Under the pieces are notes generated by a model, which saw only the letters and a list, made by a program, of their open reading frames with translations, was not told the DNA's origin and did not search any database. 64,000 bases of DNA. Source: Eublepharis macularius. Its lineage: Eukaryota; Chordata; Lepidosauria; Squamata; Eublepharidae. This document shows, piece after piece, positions 20,280-32,174 of this stretch. Made by a program: the position numbers and the translations under genes. The DNA is taken from positions 89,948,217 through 90,012,216 of the forward strand of contig NC_072799.1 of assembly GCF_028583425.1 (NCBI RefSeq), given 5' to 3'. Numbering within the stretch: the stretch's first letter is position 1; every line of letters begins with the position of its first letter.

Positions 20280-22730
20280 CTGAAAAAAATCATTAAATAA
20301 AGAAGTCATTTCCTAGGCAGAGCAACAAGATAACATTTTTAAAAAACAGCAGAAGCTGAAAGGCAGCTACAGCATGCTACATATTTACACAGAACACAAC
20401 ATAAAGGGGTTAATAGTTTTAGCCATCTTTTGAGAAAGAAGCATTCGGTCTGCTCTGTGCTTACAGAGCTCAGTTGGACAGGATTAGCAAACTGATGTAA
20501 GGCGGTACCAAAAGAGGAGTGTCCATCAGTCACAGCTGCAGTCTGACTTGACGGTTTCAGCAAGAGCAGGCTCCTTACCTGTAAGGGGTGGTTTCTGAGC
20601 GGTCACCTGTGCAGCCGCACTGCCGGAACTCTGTGCCAACCAAAGTTCAGACCCTTTCAGAGCTAAGCTAAAAGCAACTGGGAAGCCAGCCTGCCCAACC
20701 TGAGGGAGGGAAGGCGCACCCAAACGCACGCCCACCCAGCCCAGTTCCCCCCAGAGCGACAGAGCGAGCCGATTACAACGGCTGCGTGGAAGGAGGATGC
20801 GACGACTCAACGATGATCAGTTACAGTTAAGCAGCGTGGCATTCCTTCGACAATGGGGAAACAGTTAAGCTTACATACCTGGCAAGAGACTTAGGGAGAC
20901 GAAGACAGAGAGTTAAGCACTCTCATGCCAAAGATGGCATTCGTTTCAGCCTGGACATTTAGAACACAGTCCTTGACAAAATAAGGTGGCAGAGGCCAAG
21001 CCGCTAAACCACACATCTGGTAAGGAGCTGCTTCTATGAAAGGCTGTCGACGGGGCAACTACCCTTCTAGAATGAGCCCAAACTGAACTGAGGAATGGAA
21101 GATGTGCCAACTTATTATAAAATCTAACGAGAAATGATTAAAATGAAAGTGGGAGATCCTAGGGAGAAAAATACCAGAGTATAGAGTAGTCTTGTTCTGG
21201 CTCAAGTACACAAGCTGGTAACTGCTGCCTTGCAGAAAACTTTATTGCAACTGAGAATGCTGTCTTTAGAAATAGCAGGTGAATATCTCATGTGAAGGCT
21301 TTGCAAAAAAACAGGAAGCTCCAATGCACTGGTGTTGGTGACAGCTTCACGAGGGGGCCGTGACCTCACACTGTCAGCACCACCTCACCAAGAGGTGTGG
21401 CTGTAACAGTGGGATGAAGAGTTGGGGGGGGGGGAGGACCCTTCCTGCACTAAGTTCAAGGGTTCTGCCCACCAATGTGGGGGTGCTGGAGAGCCCTCAT
21501 CTGACAAATCAAAGGGGACAACCAAATGGTAGCAGCTGTAAGACCCAGAAGGTGCTGGACCTGATCTGTCAGGTTCAGGAGCTCAACCTGGCAGCAATAT
21601 GGAGGTGAATGCCATGTGCCAAAGGATAAAAATGCTCTGGCCCAAACTGAACTGCGGACCACTCCTATGAACAGTATGTGGTAGGCGGGCAAGGACAGGA
21701 TTTGGTGGCATCAAAATGGAACTTCAGGTCTACAAGCAAGCACAGAGTGTTAAGCATGTATTGCTAGAGGATGGGAATTTGCTACAAGGAGCAGCCATCT
21801 CTGTAGAGGAAGGCTGATATCCCCCAAGTGTTGGAGGTACATGGCTCTAATCAGTATGCATCTCATGAAAACTCTGGCGGTACTGGAACACTCAAAAGGA
21901 AGCACACTGCAATGACAACAGATAAATCATAAAGGTGGACTGCAACACTGCAACACCCATCTCGTGGACGAAAAGGGACCCTCAGAAAAGAAAAACAACG
22001 AATAGCTGAGTTCTTAACAGGAAAAAATCCCAATAATGATGCTGCCAGAGTGGTTGAAAAACTGAGCTGGAAGGCATGGCTCTGCCTGTGGGTGTTTCTT
22101 CCCTTCAACTAGCCACCAGATTCCTTTTAGCTTAGCGCTAAAAGGCTCTGAACTTCGCTCGGCAAATGGTGCAGCAGAGTCCAAATATAGTGTGCCTGCA
22201 TAGAGAGACCGTGAAGAACCAGGCAGTTTTAACTTGCAAAAAAAGAGCTTAGCAGATGGTTACGATTCGTATCTCTAGTCCCTACTATTTCATTCTGTGT
22301 CATGATCTTACATTGATAGTTCAACAGCGGCTTTACGTAGATTAGTGTAGGACTTGGTTATGCAGTTCATTTGCTCCTTTCATACGTGATCTAAAGGGAG
22401 ACATTTCCCGAGTACACCAGACGCGCATACGGAAGGGTCCTCTGCTTCATTTCAGCAAATGTGGCCACTGTCTTAGAAGTGCATAATTCAACCATTTCCA
22501 CAACATTTTATCAATACTGGATATTTTCCTGCTATTTGTATTACCTGTTATGATGTGATTATGGTGGCAGAAAAACAAAGAACTATATATTCACAAGGTA
22601 ATGTAGTAAATTTAGATGCTTTTATTTTTAATGTACTCCAGAAATTTTGATTATGTGTACAGAATTAGCTGCAGCTATTAATGACATCTAAATTCAATGT
22701 AGAAGCTGTATAAATATGTGAATGTTGGCC

Positions 22731-22867
22731 TGCTGCACTATGGTGGGTATAACTGTTAAAGATCATTTTAAATTTAGATTGTAAAAGTCCTGTGACTAGA
22801 GGTGGGACTCACAGGATACTTACAATCTAAATTTAAAGTGATCTTTGACAATTACCACAGTGCAGCA
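22731..22867. repeat. Imperfect inverted repeat, MITE-like
   Basis: It starts TGCTGCACTATGG and ends CCACAGTGCAGCA. Arms of about 62-69 bases pair with roughly 85% identity and include AAATTTAGATTGTAA on one side and TTACAATCTAAATTT on the other. The middle is about 6-10 bases. It could be a fold-back DNA transposon. No clear target duplication was seen. Confidence 0.65.
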
Positions 22868-24356
22868 GACAAATCACAAAGACAATATGGAACACCGCCC
22901 CTTTAAGAGATCCGCCCACTGAGAATGGCCATGGTTTATTTGGCCAACATTCCAGGGAAGTGAGCTACACACTGCAAACGCCTACACAGAAATCGCTTAG
23001 GAGCTGAGCTCCAGGAGCACCTTCTGCAGGACGTCACACGAGGAAGTCTGAATTTACCATTTTAAAATAAAACATCAATTAAAGGAGAAAATAATCTTGT
23101 AGAAAGACATTAGTGTAGATGGTAAGTCTTTCTGGGGGAATTATTTTATAGCAGAATTATGAAATATCACACTGATTAAGGCAGAAAAAGCCAAGCACGA
23201 TGAGGTGCTATTGAAGAGACAATTCCATGAACTACAGGAACTTCTGAATGAAGAAAGTGGTATGTCTGAGTGTTCTCATATGTAACTGCAGGTTTATTAA
23301 ACTCTTGCATCTGTAATGAGATGACACAGACCTCCACCACCATACAAAGAGATTTCTCACAAAAGATTAAGCATACAAACTTGTTGAACAATACAGCAAA
23401 TACTTATAAAGGGTCTGACTGAATAAAAATCAAGATAAAAATCTGAGATTTTTCCTGGATAATGTAGCCTCTAAAATAAAAATTTAGATTTCTGTTCCCT
23501 TTTCTTTTCATATGACCCAGGCTATTCTCTCAATAGGCCTTCACATTTGATCTGACTTTGTATAACACTTCAGTTATCCTCATACCACACTGCCCACTTA
23601 TTGTGTACAGCTGTGAACTTTGCTGTAACAAAAAGGTCTTTGCAAGAGGCGGCGCATGGCTCAAAAAAGAATCTCTTTGAGATCCAAGCCATGACCAGCA
23701 TGATGTAATTATTAACAGACTCCCTAGTTAATTCCATTCAAAATACACGTTCTTTGCCAGGAAACATCTATTAATACGCACATTTGTAAAGAGAACATCT
23801 GCATGTCCACACTGCTCCTTTTCAGCACCACTGACTTGAAGGCAAGAATCACACGGCGCACTGGGCTGTGGCGCTTTGCTGAAGGCAGGACTTGCCAAAA
23901 GGAATATGAGAAGCGTGCAGAGGACATCTTGAATAATCCAAAACCAAGAAGCAAACTTTGTGTTCATACCCCACACACTACTGAGCAGTAAGCAACTTCC
24001 CAAAACAGGAAGGAACAACAAGATCTAGGACATCTTCTGTTAATACCATACCAAGAACCTTAGCAATGTTAATACCCATTATCCATTCTAAAGAGAAAAG
24101 GAAGAAGGCTTCAGTTGCTATGACAATACAAACACCTGAATAAAATTCTGTTATGGGAAGGGAAACGGCAAACGTGTGACGATGCTTTGTGAACGACCAA
24201 GTACGTCTGCTTAAACCTCAGAACCTCAAAGAGTTTAATATAAGTTAAAATCCCAAGGAAAAATGGGAGATTACTAGAAGTACTCTGATTCATTAGGCTG
24301 ATAGTCTGAAGACTAGCTTTAGCTTTTTGCTTATGGTTTCAAGACCTTCTGCATTA

Positions 24357-24450
24357 AGATGCATCTGACGAAGAGAACTGCAGTTCTTGAAAGCTAATGC
24401 TCAATAAAGTTGGTTAGTCTTAAAGGTGCTTTAAGCAGCACCTTTAAGCC
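24357..24450 (+). ncRNA. Penelope-like tail with intact hammerhead-like core
   Basis: Plus strand: CTGACGA at 24365-24371, then stem II from the self-complementary AGAACTGCAGTTCT at 24374-24387, then GAAA at 24389-24392. Stem III is GC-TAAT-GC at 24393-24400, closed by the A-T pair 24392/24401, with C at 24402 as the expected cleavage nucleotide. All invariant hammerhead core bases are present. Stem I is not evident: only the first flanking pair fits, so autonomous activity is uncertain. The downstream CAATAAAGTTGGTTAGTC is the family tail. Penelope-like elements are known to carry hammerhead motifs. Confidence 0.6.
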
Positions 24451-24780
24451 TCAACTTCTAAATTTCATACTGGATTAAGAGATCCTCTTAAAACAGGCCT
24501 AGAAATGCACGTGTGATGGAAGCCTCTCCAAAGATTATTTAACTAGGTTGTCAATTCGACAACAGACCAAAACTACATGATAACAGAATTTAGGCATGGG
24601 AAAGCCAAATATATTTTTACTTGTTATGCAGTCAGTGGACAGGACTGTCAAGAATCTCAAGTCTGCTTGGGGGGGGGGGGGGTTTGAGCTGCCCAAAACA
24701 GTATCATTTCTAGTAATGTGATTTCTAGTCCCACTCATTAAACTATGATTTTAAGCAGTCTGGTAAACAATACCTGGGAT

Positions 24781-25007
24781 GGTTGTTGTGGGTTTTCCGG
24801 GCTGTATTGCCGTGGTCTTGGCATTGTAGTTCCTGACGTTTCGCCAGCAGCTGTGGCTGGCATCTTCAGAGGTGCTAGAGGTGCTACACCTCTGAAGATG
24901 CCAGCCACAGCTGCTGGCGAAACGTCAGGAACTACAATGCCAAGACCACGGCAATACAGCCCGGAAAACCCACAACAACCATCGTTCTCCGGCCGTGAAA
25001 GCCTTCG
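24781..25007. mobile_element. Palindromic Penelope-related element with paired hammerhead-like motifs
   Basis: Two 94-base arms (24781-24874 and 24887-24980) are perfect reverse complements around a 12-base spacer, followed by a 27-base unique tail. The element is flanked by ACAATACCTGGGAT at 24767-24780 and 25008-25021, a 14-base target duplication. The right arm on the plus strand carries CTGAAGA (24892-24898), stem II GCCAGC/GCTGGC (24900-24905 and 24913-24918), GAAA (24919-24922) and CGTC (24923-24926). Stem I CCT/AGG flanks it (24889-24891 and 24927-24929). The left arm carries the same on the minus strand. The GAAACGTC context is typical of minimal hammerheads that act as dimers. The class is inferred from known Penelope hammerheads. 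Confidence 0.75.
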
Positions 25008-25414
25008 ACAATACCTGGGATGTTGGTTTTGCTGTATGGCTTAATGCAGCCCCTAAATTTGTTTCATTGACCTAGAAAATATATGATTGTGCTATGGTAG
25101 CACCAACAATCACAGCTAGATACCAGCTTAAGAACCAATATCATAAGTTTGTGAATGACCCTAGCAAAAAGAGGTTATTTTTGCTGAGTTCCTAAAATTA
25201 AATTCTACACCAAGCAAAAGATCAAAGCTAATGGCAAATGTGGAGGAAACTATAGCTGGAATCTAAAGAAAAATGTGTCTGGTTTAAACCTGGTAAGCCA
25301 TATCATAAACACATTTTTATCCTTTGTCCACAGACAATGGAATTTAATTCAGTTCCCCTACTCCTGAAGTATGAAGAACAGAAATATCTTACTCTGTGGA
25401 GTATAAATATAGGT

Positions 25415-25434
25415 GGTGTGTGTGTGTGTGTGTG
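25415..25434. repeat. (TG)n microsatellite
   Basis: About ten TG units in intron 6 of SLAIN2. Confidence 0.9.
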
Positions 25435-25865
25435 GTATGTATCCCTGCAAAACCAGGGCTAAATGAATTTACATTTATTTTTTTCTGAAGTTGTATGTAG
25501 TGCTGAGCTTTAAAAGAAAATTTCAGTTACTTGCCAGTAACCTACAAAAATCTCAATCAACTCCACTCCTAGTCTCTTTCTAGATATTTTACAAACAACT
25601 CCATTTTAGTTCAAAATATCAGTGATAAACTAAATGGTTGTGTGCAAGCTTTAGGCAAAAAGAAAATGAAATACAGAATCTCATTCTAATATACCTTGAA
25701 CAAGGCCACCTTATTCCTTAAGAATTTAATTTAGTTATTCTCCATGAGACAATGTAAAGATACAAAAAGACATATAATAATAGAACCCTAGAAAGAATAT
25801 TAGCAAAGATATTCCTTAGCTGCAACAGATATTTAATCACCAAGCATACAGCAAGAACACAATTA

Positions 25866-26812
25866 GGGATGTGTGCTTTGGGTTTCCGATTCAGATAAAA
25901 CGCCTGAATCGGACCCGATTTGTAAAGATTTGAGACTCCCGAATCGGGGCCAGAATGTTGCCCCCAATTCGGAAATCCCGAAACAAAGCTTCCCCGAAGC
26001 ATTTGGGTTGTTTCGGGCTGAGTTTAAAGGGCCCTTTCCTGGCCTCTTGCAAGTGGCAGGTCCCTTTAAACTTCAGCTGGCAGGCGGCCGGGGGGGGGGG
26101 GGATCCCTATGCCTGACAGCCGATAGTTTAAAGGAGCCTGCTGCTTGTAAGCAGCAGGGCCGCACACCGCTGGATCCAGCCTTCCCAGCTGCCCTGCGGG
26201 GCTGCACGGCAGCGGAGTAGATGGAGAAGGTCTTTCCTTCTTCATCTGCGGCGGCCATTTGAGGGGCAAAAAGGGCCAGAGAAGCCGGATCCAGCCTTTC
26301 CCGCTGCCCTGCAGGGCCACTGCAGGCCCAGAGGAGGTGGAGCAGTGGTGGAGGCAGTGGCTCCGGCCTTCCCCGCTGCCCCGCACAGCAGCAGAGGAGG
26401 CAGCGCAGCCCCCACAGGAGCCAGCTCTGCGCTTCCGCACCGCCCAGCTGGCTGCTGCAACAGTGAAGCGGGCCCCGCAGAAGCTGGCTCTGTGCTTCCA
26501 CGCTGCCCAGCTGGCCACTGTGGTGGTTGAGGCAGCGGCACGGGTCCTGCAGGAGCCAGCTCCGGCCTTCCCCGCCACCCTGCAGGGCCATTGCAGTGGC
26601 GGTGCGGGCGCCGCAGGAGCCGGCTCCGCGCTTCCATATCGCCCAGCTGATCATCAGCCTCCCTTCTTCCTGCCTGCCAGTAAGTGGGGTAGGGGCGTGG
26701 GGTAGGGGTTTGCCCTGGGGGGGGGGGTTTGCTCCCCTTCACTTCACTTCTTTACGGAGCATACCGAAGTGAGCTGAATACCAGAATCCCGAAGTGGCAA
26801 GCCCCTATTAAG
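25866..26812. mobile_element. GC-rich element with degenerate terminal inverted repeats
   Basis: The left end GGGATGTGTGCTTTGGGTTT and the right end (read inverted, GGGGCTTGCCACTTCGGGATT) match imperfectly and are flanked by ATTA-like bases. Between them are CCGATTCAG/CTGAATCGG-type repeats and a GC-rich core (26080-26740) of repeated GCC/CAG-rich units. The long open frames in the core lie on both strands and reflect composition, not genes. Probably a non-autonomous DNA transposon. Confidence 0.45.
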
Positions 26813-27282
26813 CGGCAAGCAACTATCAAAAGATAGTTGATACTTTATAAAGATTAAAACCCTGGACCTGAGAGTTTTCTGAGATTACTGTAGGAACACT
26901 GGAGAAGTCATTTTCTATTTGTTAAGTTATATGAATGGGAATGGATGACAATTTCACCGCACATTTGTATCAACTAAAGAGTTGATACAGGGAAAATCAT
27001 TATCTTCTTGCTTAATATTTTTCTCTATCATCTGTTTCTTCCAACAGTGTGGGAAATATCTGAAAACTTTCTCACCACCTGAAACTTAAAAATGTATGCT
27101 GCAATGGTCAAGATATGATATTTACATATTAGCTTTCAGAAGCCTAGAAGTATCCTGAAAAGATCAAATTCAAAATAATGCCAATAATTCATATGGCCCT
27201 TAATGATCAAAAATCACAAGTGATTTTTTTGCAAATGCAAATGCTTGTCAGAAAACAGTGTTGCACTTACCTGTAACTGTTG

Positions 27283-27465
27283 TTCGTCGAGTTCTTTCTG
27301 TGCAGACACACATTGGGGACTGCACTTGCGCAGGCCTGCTCCAGAGAGAGATTTCTAGCTCTGTAGACCTTGGAAGGGGCACTCCTGTCCGACTGCGCAT
27401 GCACAGCTTTTCCCACCCGAAGACTGCACAAGACGCAGAGCGCCCCTTCAGCCCTCAGTTCTCCT
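27283..27465. repeat. Left inverted terminal repeat of the DIRS-like element
   Basis: It pairs in inverse orientation with 30347-30515 through the TCTGTGCAG, CCTGCTCC, AGATTTCTAGCTCTGTAGAC, GCGCATG and CAGCCCTCAGTTCTC blocks. The two differ by about 15% and short indels. Confidence 0.85.
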
Positions 27466-27639
27466 ACGCCACCAGAGGGTACCAGAGATATTATTCTCCT
27501 CACAGCGGGGTAGGAGGGAGGGAATGTGTGTTTTCATCATCGTTCTTCTGTGCAGCCCCACATTGAGAGTATAAAAAGCTACTCACCAGTGGAGGCAGGT
27601 GTGAGGAGACTCCTATGAAAACAACGAGTGGAGCACGGC

Positions 27640-28750
27640 AGTATTCACAGCTGCATCTGATCTTGAGTAGGCGTCCACCACATAATGCTTAATAAAGGTG
27701 TCCTTAGATGACCATGTAGCAGCCTGGCATAGTCCCAAAGGGGGGTCCCACGAAAGAAGGTTGCTGAGGAGGACTGTGATCTAGTCGAATGTGCCCTGAC
27801 TGTCCCTGGGTATGGAGTCCCTGCTGTGGCATAAGATTTTCTGATAGTTGCTACTATCCACCAAGACAAAGGACTGATTTGATGTGGGTAGTCCCTTCCT
27901 CGGACCAGCGTAACAGATGAACAGGGATTTCAACTTGTGGAATGGTTTTGTCCTGTCTATGTAATACAATAAAGCCCTTTTTACGTCTAAAGTGGGCAGT
28001 GTGCGTTCTGCATCCAAAGTGGGATTGGGAAAGAAGACTGGGAGGGAAGTTCTCTGATTCAAATTAAAAATCGAAACTACCTTGGGTGTAAACCTAAGAC
28101 TACAATGGAGCACCACCTTCTGTGAAAAAAAATTGCAGAATGGGTCTGTCCATCTTAAGGGCACCCAACTCTCCCAACCCTCTTCAAAGAAGTGATGGCG
28201 ACCAGGAAAGCTGTCTTCCGGGACAGAAAGGCCACTTGGCATTGTCTCAGCGGCTCAAAAGGGGGAAGCATACGTTGAGCCAGGACCAGAGAAAGACTCA
28301 ATTGAGGAGTAGGGGCCCTCTTAGGGGGAAAAGTATGGAGCACTCCTTTTAAAAACTGCTTGGATGCATGATGAGAAAAGAGGGTCTTACCGTCCACATA
28401 TTCATGGAAGGCTGAAATAGCAGCTAAATGGACCTTAATAGACAAAGCCAAAAGACCCTTGTGTAGTAGGGCGAGAAGATAGTAAAAAATGGAGGGTATG
28501 AGACAGGAGAAAGGGGATAAGCCCCCTTCTGTTGCCCACGTGGTAAACTGGCTCCACTTAAAATAGTATGATAACCTTGTAGAGGGTTTCTTGGCGTTCA
28601 GTAAAATTTGTGTGACTTCCCTGGAGAATGTTAATGAGTTGGGGACAGAAGCCAAGCCATTAGATTGAGGGTCTTGACATTGTGGTGCATGAGACGCCCC
28701 CTGTGTAAAAGATCCGCAGCTGATGGTAATCTGAGGCACTGGCCCCTGGC
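27640..28750 (-). pseudogene. DIRS tyrosine recombinase, frameshifted
   Basis: The minus-strand core-binding domain is seen at about 28750-28400 (AKKPSTR, LSIKVHLAAISAFHE). The catalytic half is spread over three frames: FLVAITSLKRVG near 28200, TLDVKRALLYYIDRTKPF near 27960, and VRAHSTRS near 27790. A last segment near 27690 reads AATWSS..DTFIKHY with the nucleophile Tyr at 27684-27682. At least three frameshifts (near 28170, 27850 and 27740) break it. The R..HSTR..Y set is still readable. Confidence 0.75.
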
Positions 28751-30099
28751 CAACCGCCAGAGGAGGGGAAACCATTCTCTGTGGGGCCAAAGAGGTGCAA
28801 TGAGAATGCAATGTGTCTGATAGTATCAGGCCCGGCGTAACACCCAAGGCAAAAGAGGTAATGGGGGGAAAGCATAAAAGAGCCCCCTGTCCCATGGAAC
28901 TTGGAAGGCATCTTGGAGGCAACAGAAGAGACATCCAGTTCAAGAGCCTTGGCCATCCACAACATCTGTTCAGAGAACAACCTATAGTCCTCTGTAGGGG
29001 AGGATGAAACAGGGTCCCCTACAGTCTCCTCTGGAGACAGATCTGAAGCCAAATCTGAGGCTTTGTCATATTGGGAGATAGTGTCTAAGTCCTCCGATTC
29101 AGAGGCAGAATGTACTTGGATCGGAGGTTGTTGCAAGGATGGGCCAGGAGCCTCCATTACCGATCAATGCACAATGGGTGGCTGAGCCACAGGAGGATGC
29201 AATACTGGTGCAGTTTGCAGCCAGGACATGAACTCGTGCCAGACAGATGCCGGATGCTGGACAGCTGGTGTGTAGGGCCAGCTTGGAACGTGGTCGATGC
29301 CACTGGAGCCAAAGATTGAGGAGGTCAAGGGTATAGCAAGTCCTGCTGAGTCGGCTGCAAGTAGGTAGACTGCATTACTGGAACGGAAGGCAGGATAACG
29401 GGTCTCGGATCCAACTGAAGAGGGGTGGAATAGGGAGCTGCTGAAAAGGCTGGATCCGGGTCACCAGTAAGACTACCTCCGCCATACTCTGGCTGAAAGG
29501 TAGGAGTGGGAGGGGGAGAAGGGGTGAAGGCTGGTTGAAGGATTTCCTACTCTATTATGAGAGAGAGACGCCACCAAATGTTACCTTCCCTTGTGAGAGG
29601 GAGTGGAGGCTAGCCTCTTCAAGTGTTTAGCCTTGGCCTTGGCTTTCTTTGGAACGGGTTCCGACAAGGTTTGTTCGATGCCAGCCGGATCCGGTGAGTG
29701 GCGCTTTGATGAACCCGACTTTCTTTTCGTTGTAGAGTCGGAACACTGAGTCTCGGTTCCCTTGACCATTGGATCTGAAGGGGAGGGGGACCGGCATTTT
29801 TGCAGGTTCCTGTTGGCCCGGTTCCGAGATGGGCGGTTCCAGAGCGGGAGGCCGGAGACGAATCAGCGGTCGGTAGCCCTGTTGGCTTAGAAGGGGCCGA
29901 CAACACCATTTACCACAGGGCCGTTTTCAGGCATGCTGCCCAGTCACTGTGTGCCTTTGGAAGTAAACCTCTGACAATGATGGCAGGTGGATACATTGTG
30001 GGATTCGCCCAGGCATAATAGGCACAAGGCATGTTCGTCGAAGTGTGGCATCTTCATTTCGCACTTAGCGCACTTTGTAAACAGTGCCTTCTGTGACAT
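28660..30099 (-). pseudogene. DIRS gag remnant joined to the RNase H end
   Basis: The ATG at 30099 begins a product with a Cys-rich N-terminus (KCAKCEMK, then CLLCLGESH and CHHC) like DIRS Gag. Frames continue through 29909-29581 and 29157-28910, the latter with DYRLFSEQMLWMAKALELDV. The sequence then passes without a stop into an RT/RNase H end (LILSDTLHSH, MVSPPLAVG) in a neighbouring frame. Gag function in assembly is presumed; this copy is dead. Confidence 0.65.
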
Positions 30100-30346
30100 A
30101 TCGGCAGTGAACATAAGGGAAAAAAGGCAGTATTTAGGAAGATGAGTAGGCCGAAGAACGAACAGTTCTGGATCGAACCGCTTATCTATCTTAAATATAC
30201 TATACTATAGAACTATATACACAACTGAAAACTATCACTACAAACTTACAACTATAACTATAAAAACTACAACTATCTAAGTCTAATGATAACGGTCGGA
30301 AAGGGAGGATCAGAGAGAAATACGACCTCTCTCACTGGCGGCGAGA

Positions 30347-30515
30347 AGAGAACTGAGGGCTGAAGGGGCGCTCCGAGTCTTGAGCAGTCTTTGGGCGGGA
30401 AAAGCCACACATGCGCAGTCGGACAGTAGTGCCCCTTCTGAGGTCTACAGAGCTAGAAATCTCTCTCCGGAGCAGGCCCCCCCAATGAAGGGCTGCACAG
30501 AAGAACGACAGCAAA
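30347..30515. repeat. Right inverted terminal repeat of the DIRS-like element
   Basis: Reverse complement partner of 27283-27465, ending near ACGACAGCAAACAAAG. A G-rich variant at 30476-30485 replaces part of the left copy. Confidence 0.85.
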
Positions 30516-31918
30516 CAAAGCGCCTTTAAAATATCTTACTTATAACCTTGAGAAAAACAAGTTACATTTAGAGATTATGCATATTGGGTAAGATGAGCTG
30601 AGTAGAGCTTGTGGAAAGGATCTTTTCCACCTTTCCCTTCTTTCTGCACCCACTGAAAAAAATGCTTGCAGTAGTTAGGGGAATCCTCAGAATACTATGA
30701 GCTGCAGCAGGGGTAGCTGCAGTAGGACAATAAACCTGGCGGAAATTCTGCTTCTCCTTGTTATTTAGTTACTGTCACTAGTGAAACAAGAGTTGTGAAA
30801 TGATATATTGTCAATGCCTCCATATGCTGTTCTCAAAGGCCCCCTGACACTCAGGAATGGCTTTTAGGTAGGGTGGGATAACAGGAAGATGAAGGCTGCA
30901 CAACTCCGTTCTATTACAGCTGTGACATTTGTGGATGCCTAGCTCCAACTCTGTAAATATGCATCATTAACAGCAGAGTGGTCCAGCAGGCTTGCACTTG
31001 GCTCATATCAAGAAAGCGTTAGATTGATGGGCAATCGCTTTAATAACCTGTGACATTACATTCACCAACAAATGCGCTGTTAGTCTCCACATGCATTATT
31101 TGAGGTGCAGAAGTTTAGGCAAAAAGTTTTTTTCTGAGTTTTGCTGGCTATAAACTGATTACCTCCTTTGGTAGTTGGAGCATGAAGTAGCTGTTTGGTT
31201 TTGAAGGCAACACGGGGCAAATTTTTCTGCCTTTGCAGAGCTGTCAAAACAAAGACATGTTATATTTGTCTAAAGAGAAGATAAGGTCTTTGAGATACAA
31301 TTCAAAATTCATTAAAGATTTTGGGACTATATCTGCCGCAGAAGCAAAACACTGACGAACAGCAGAACAGTTTTCCAAAGCTGTTATAGCTTCAGCAGTA
31401 GCAGTTGAAAAAAATTTTGTTTTAAAGAAGTGATGCTCACCGCACTAAAAAGGATTGCAAAGGGAAGTGTCAGAAGCTTTGTAGAACAAAATGCATTGTG
31501 TGTTTTAGCAGGCAAAAAGCTTCTTGCAGGCCAAAACTGAGGAAGGCAAAAATGTCCACACACCCAAAGGGAGCACAAAACACCAGCCAAGCATGCCACA
31601 GCCAGGTCAGTGCAAGAGGACACTCAACAACTCAACGCAATGAGCTGCCAGGTTTAATTCCCAACCTAAGAGACAACCCCCAGCTTCACTCCAGAGAACC
31701 ATCTTTAGAAAGTAGTTTCTTTCTTCAGAACTTCCTCACTCCCCAAAAGTCTCTTTAAAAATAAGACTTTTTTAAAAAAGTGGGTTTCTAGCTTTTCAGG
31801 CATGCTTCCTTACCTGATGTTCTCTTCCTTAAAGTGTATGACAAATAATCTAGCACTGCAGTTCATTGAACTGTAAAATGGAACAATGGTTTTGACCTCC
31901 TCTATAGAGGAGAGGACC

Positions 31919-32127
31919 CTGACCTGGATAGCCCAGGTGAACCTGATCTCGTCAGATCTCAAAAGCTAAGCAGGGTCGGCCTTGGTTAGAACTTGGATGG
32001 GAGACCTCCAATGAAGAACAAGGTTGCAAAGGCAGGCAATGGCAAACCACCTCTGTTAGTCTCTTGCCATGAAAACCCTACCGGGGTTGGCATAAGTCAC
32101 CTATGACTTGAGGGCACTCTCCACCAC
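31919..32127 (+). repeat. 5S-rRNA-derived SINE (5S-Sauria type)
   Basis: The head (31925-32010) reads like 5S rRNA: CCTGATCTCGTCAGATCT, AAGCTAAGCAGGGTCGGCC, TTGGTTAGAACTTGGATGGG and AGACC. It contains the internal A-box/IE/C-box promoter region. The tail has GGCAATGGCAAACCACC, TCTTGCCATGAAAAC and TGACTTGAGGGCACT, as in elements mobilised by Bov-B LINEs. Transcribed by RNA polymerase III when active. Confidence 0.88.
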
Positions 32128-32174
32128 ATAGAGGAGAGGAAGGCACAAAGCCTCAAAAGTAAAATAATAAACCA

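Larger units (their letters stand above)
27260..30520 (-). mobile_element. DIRS-like tyrosine-recombinase retrotransposon, internally deleted
   Basis: Minus orientation. Inverted terminal repeats lie at about 27283-27465 and 30347-30515, sharing AGAGAGATTTCTAGCTCTGT and its complement. Inside, in order, are gag (30099 down to about 28910), the end of RT/RNase H, and tyrosine recombinase (about 28750-27640). A copy of the terminal sequence sits at 27536-27566 next to the left repeat, matching the internal complementary region of DIRS elements. At 3.26 kb it is roughly half the usual length: the RT core is missing and gag runs straight into the RNase H end near 28910. Several frameshifts follow. 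It is non-autonomous. Confidence 0.85.

Noticed and set aside
19985-20296. 103-codon plus-strand frame
   Set aside because: It is the antisense shadow of SLAIN2 exon 7.
20526-20810. Minus-strand frame near a CAG|GTAAGG donor, possible extra SLAIN2 exon
   Set aside because: No acceptor giving an exon of length divisible by three with phase 1 was found, and the translation is not recognisable as SLAIN2. RNA-seq could overturn this.
26066-26742. Several long frames on both strands with Cys/Ala/Pro repeats
   Set aside because: They come from repeated GC-rich units of a non-coding element.
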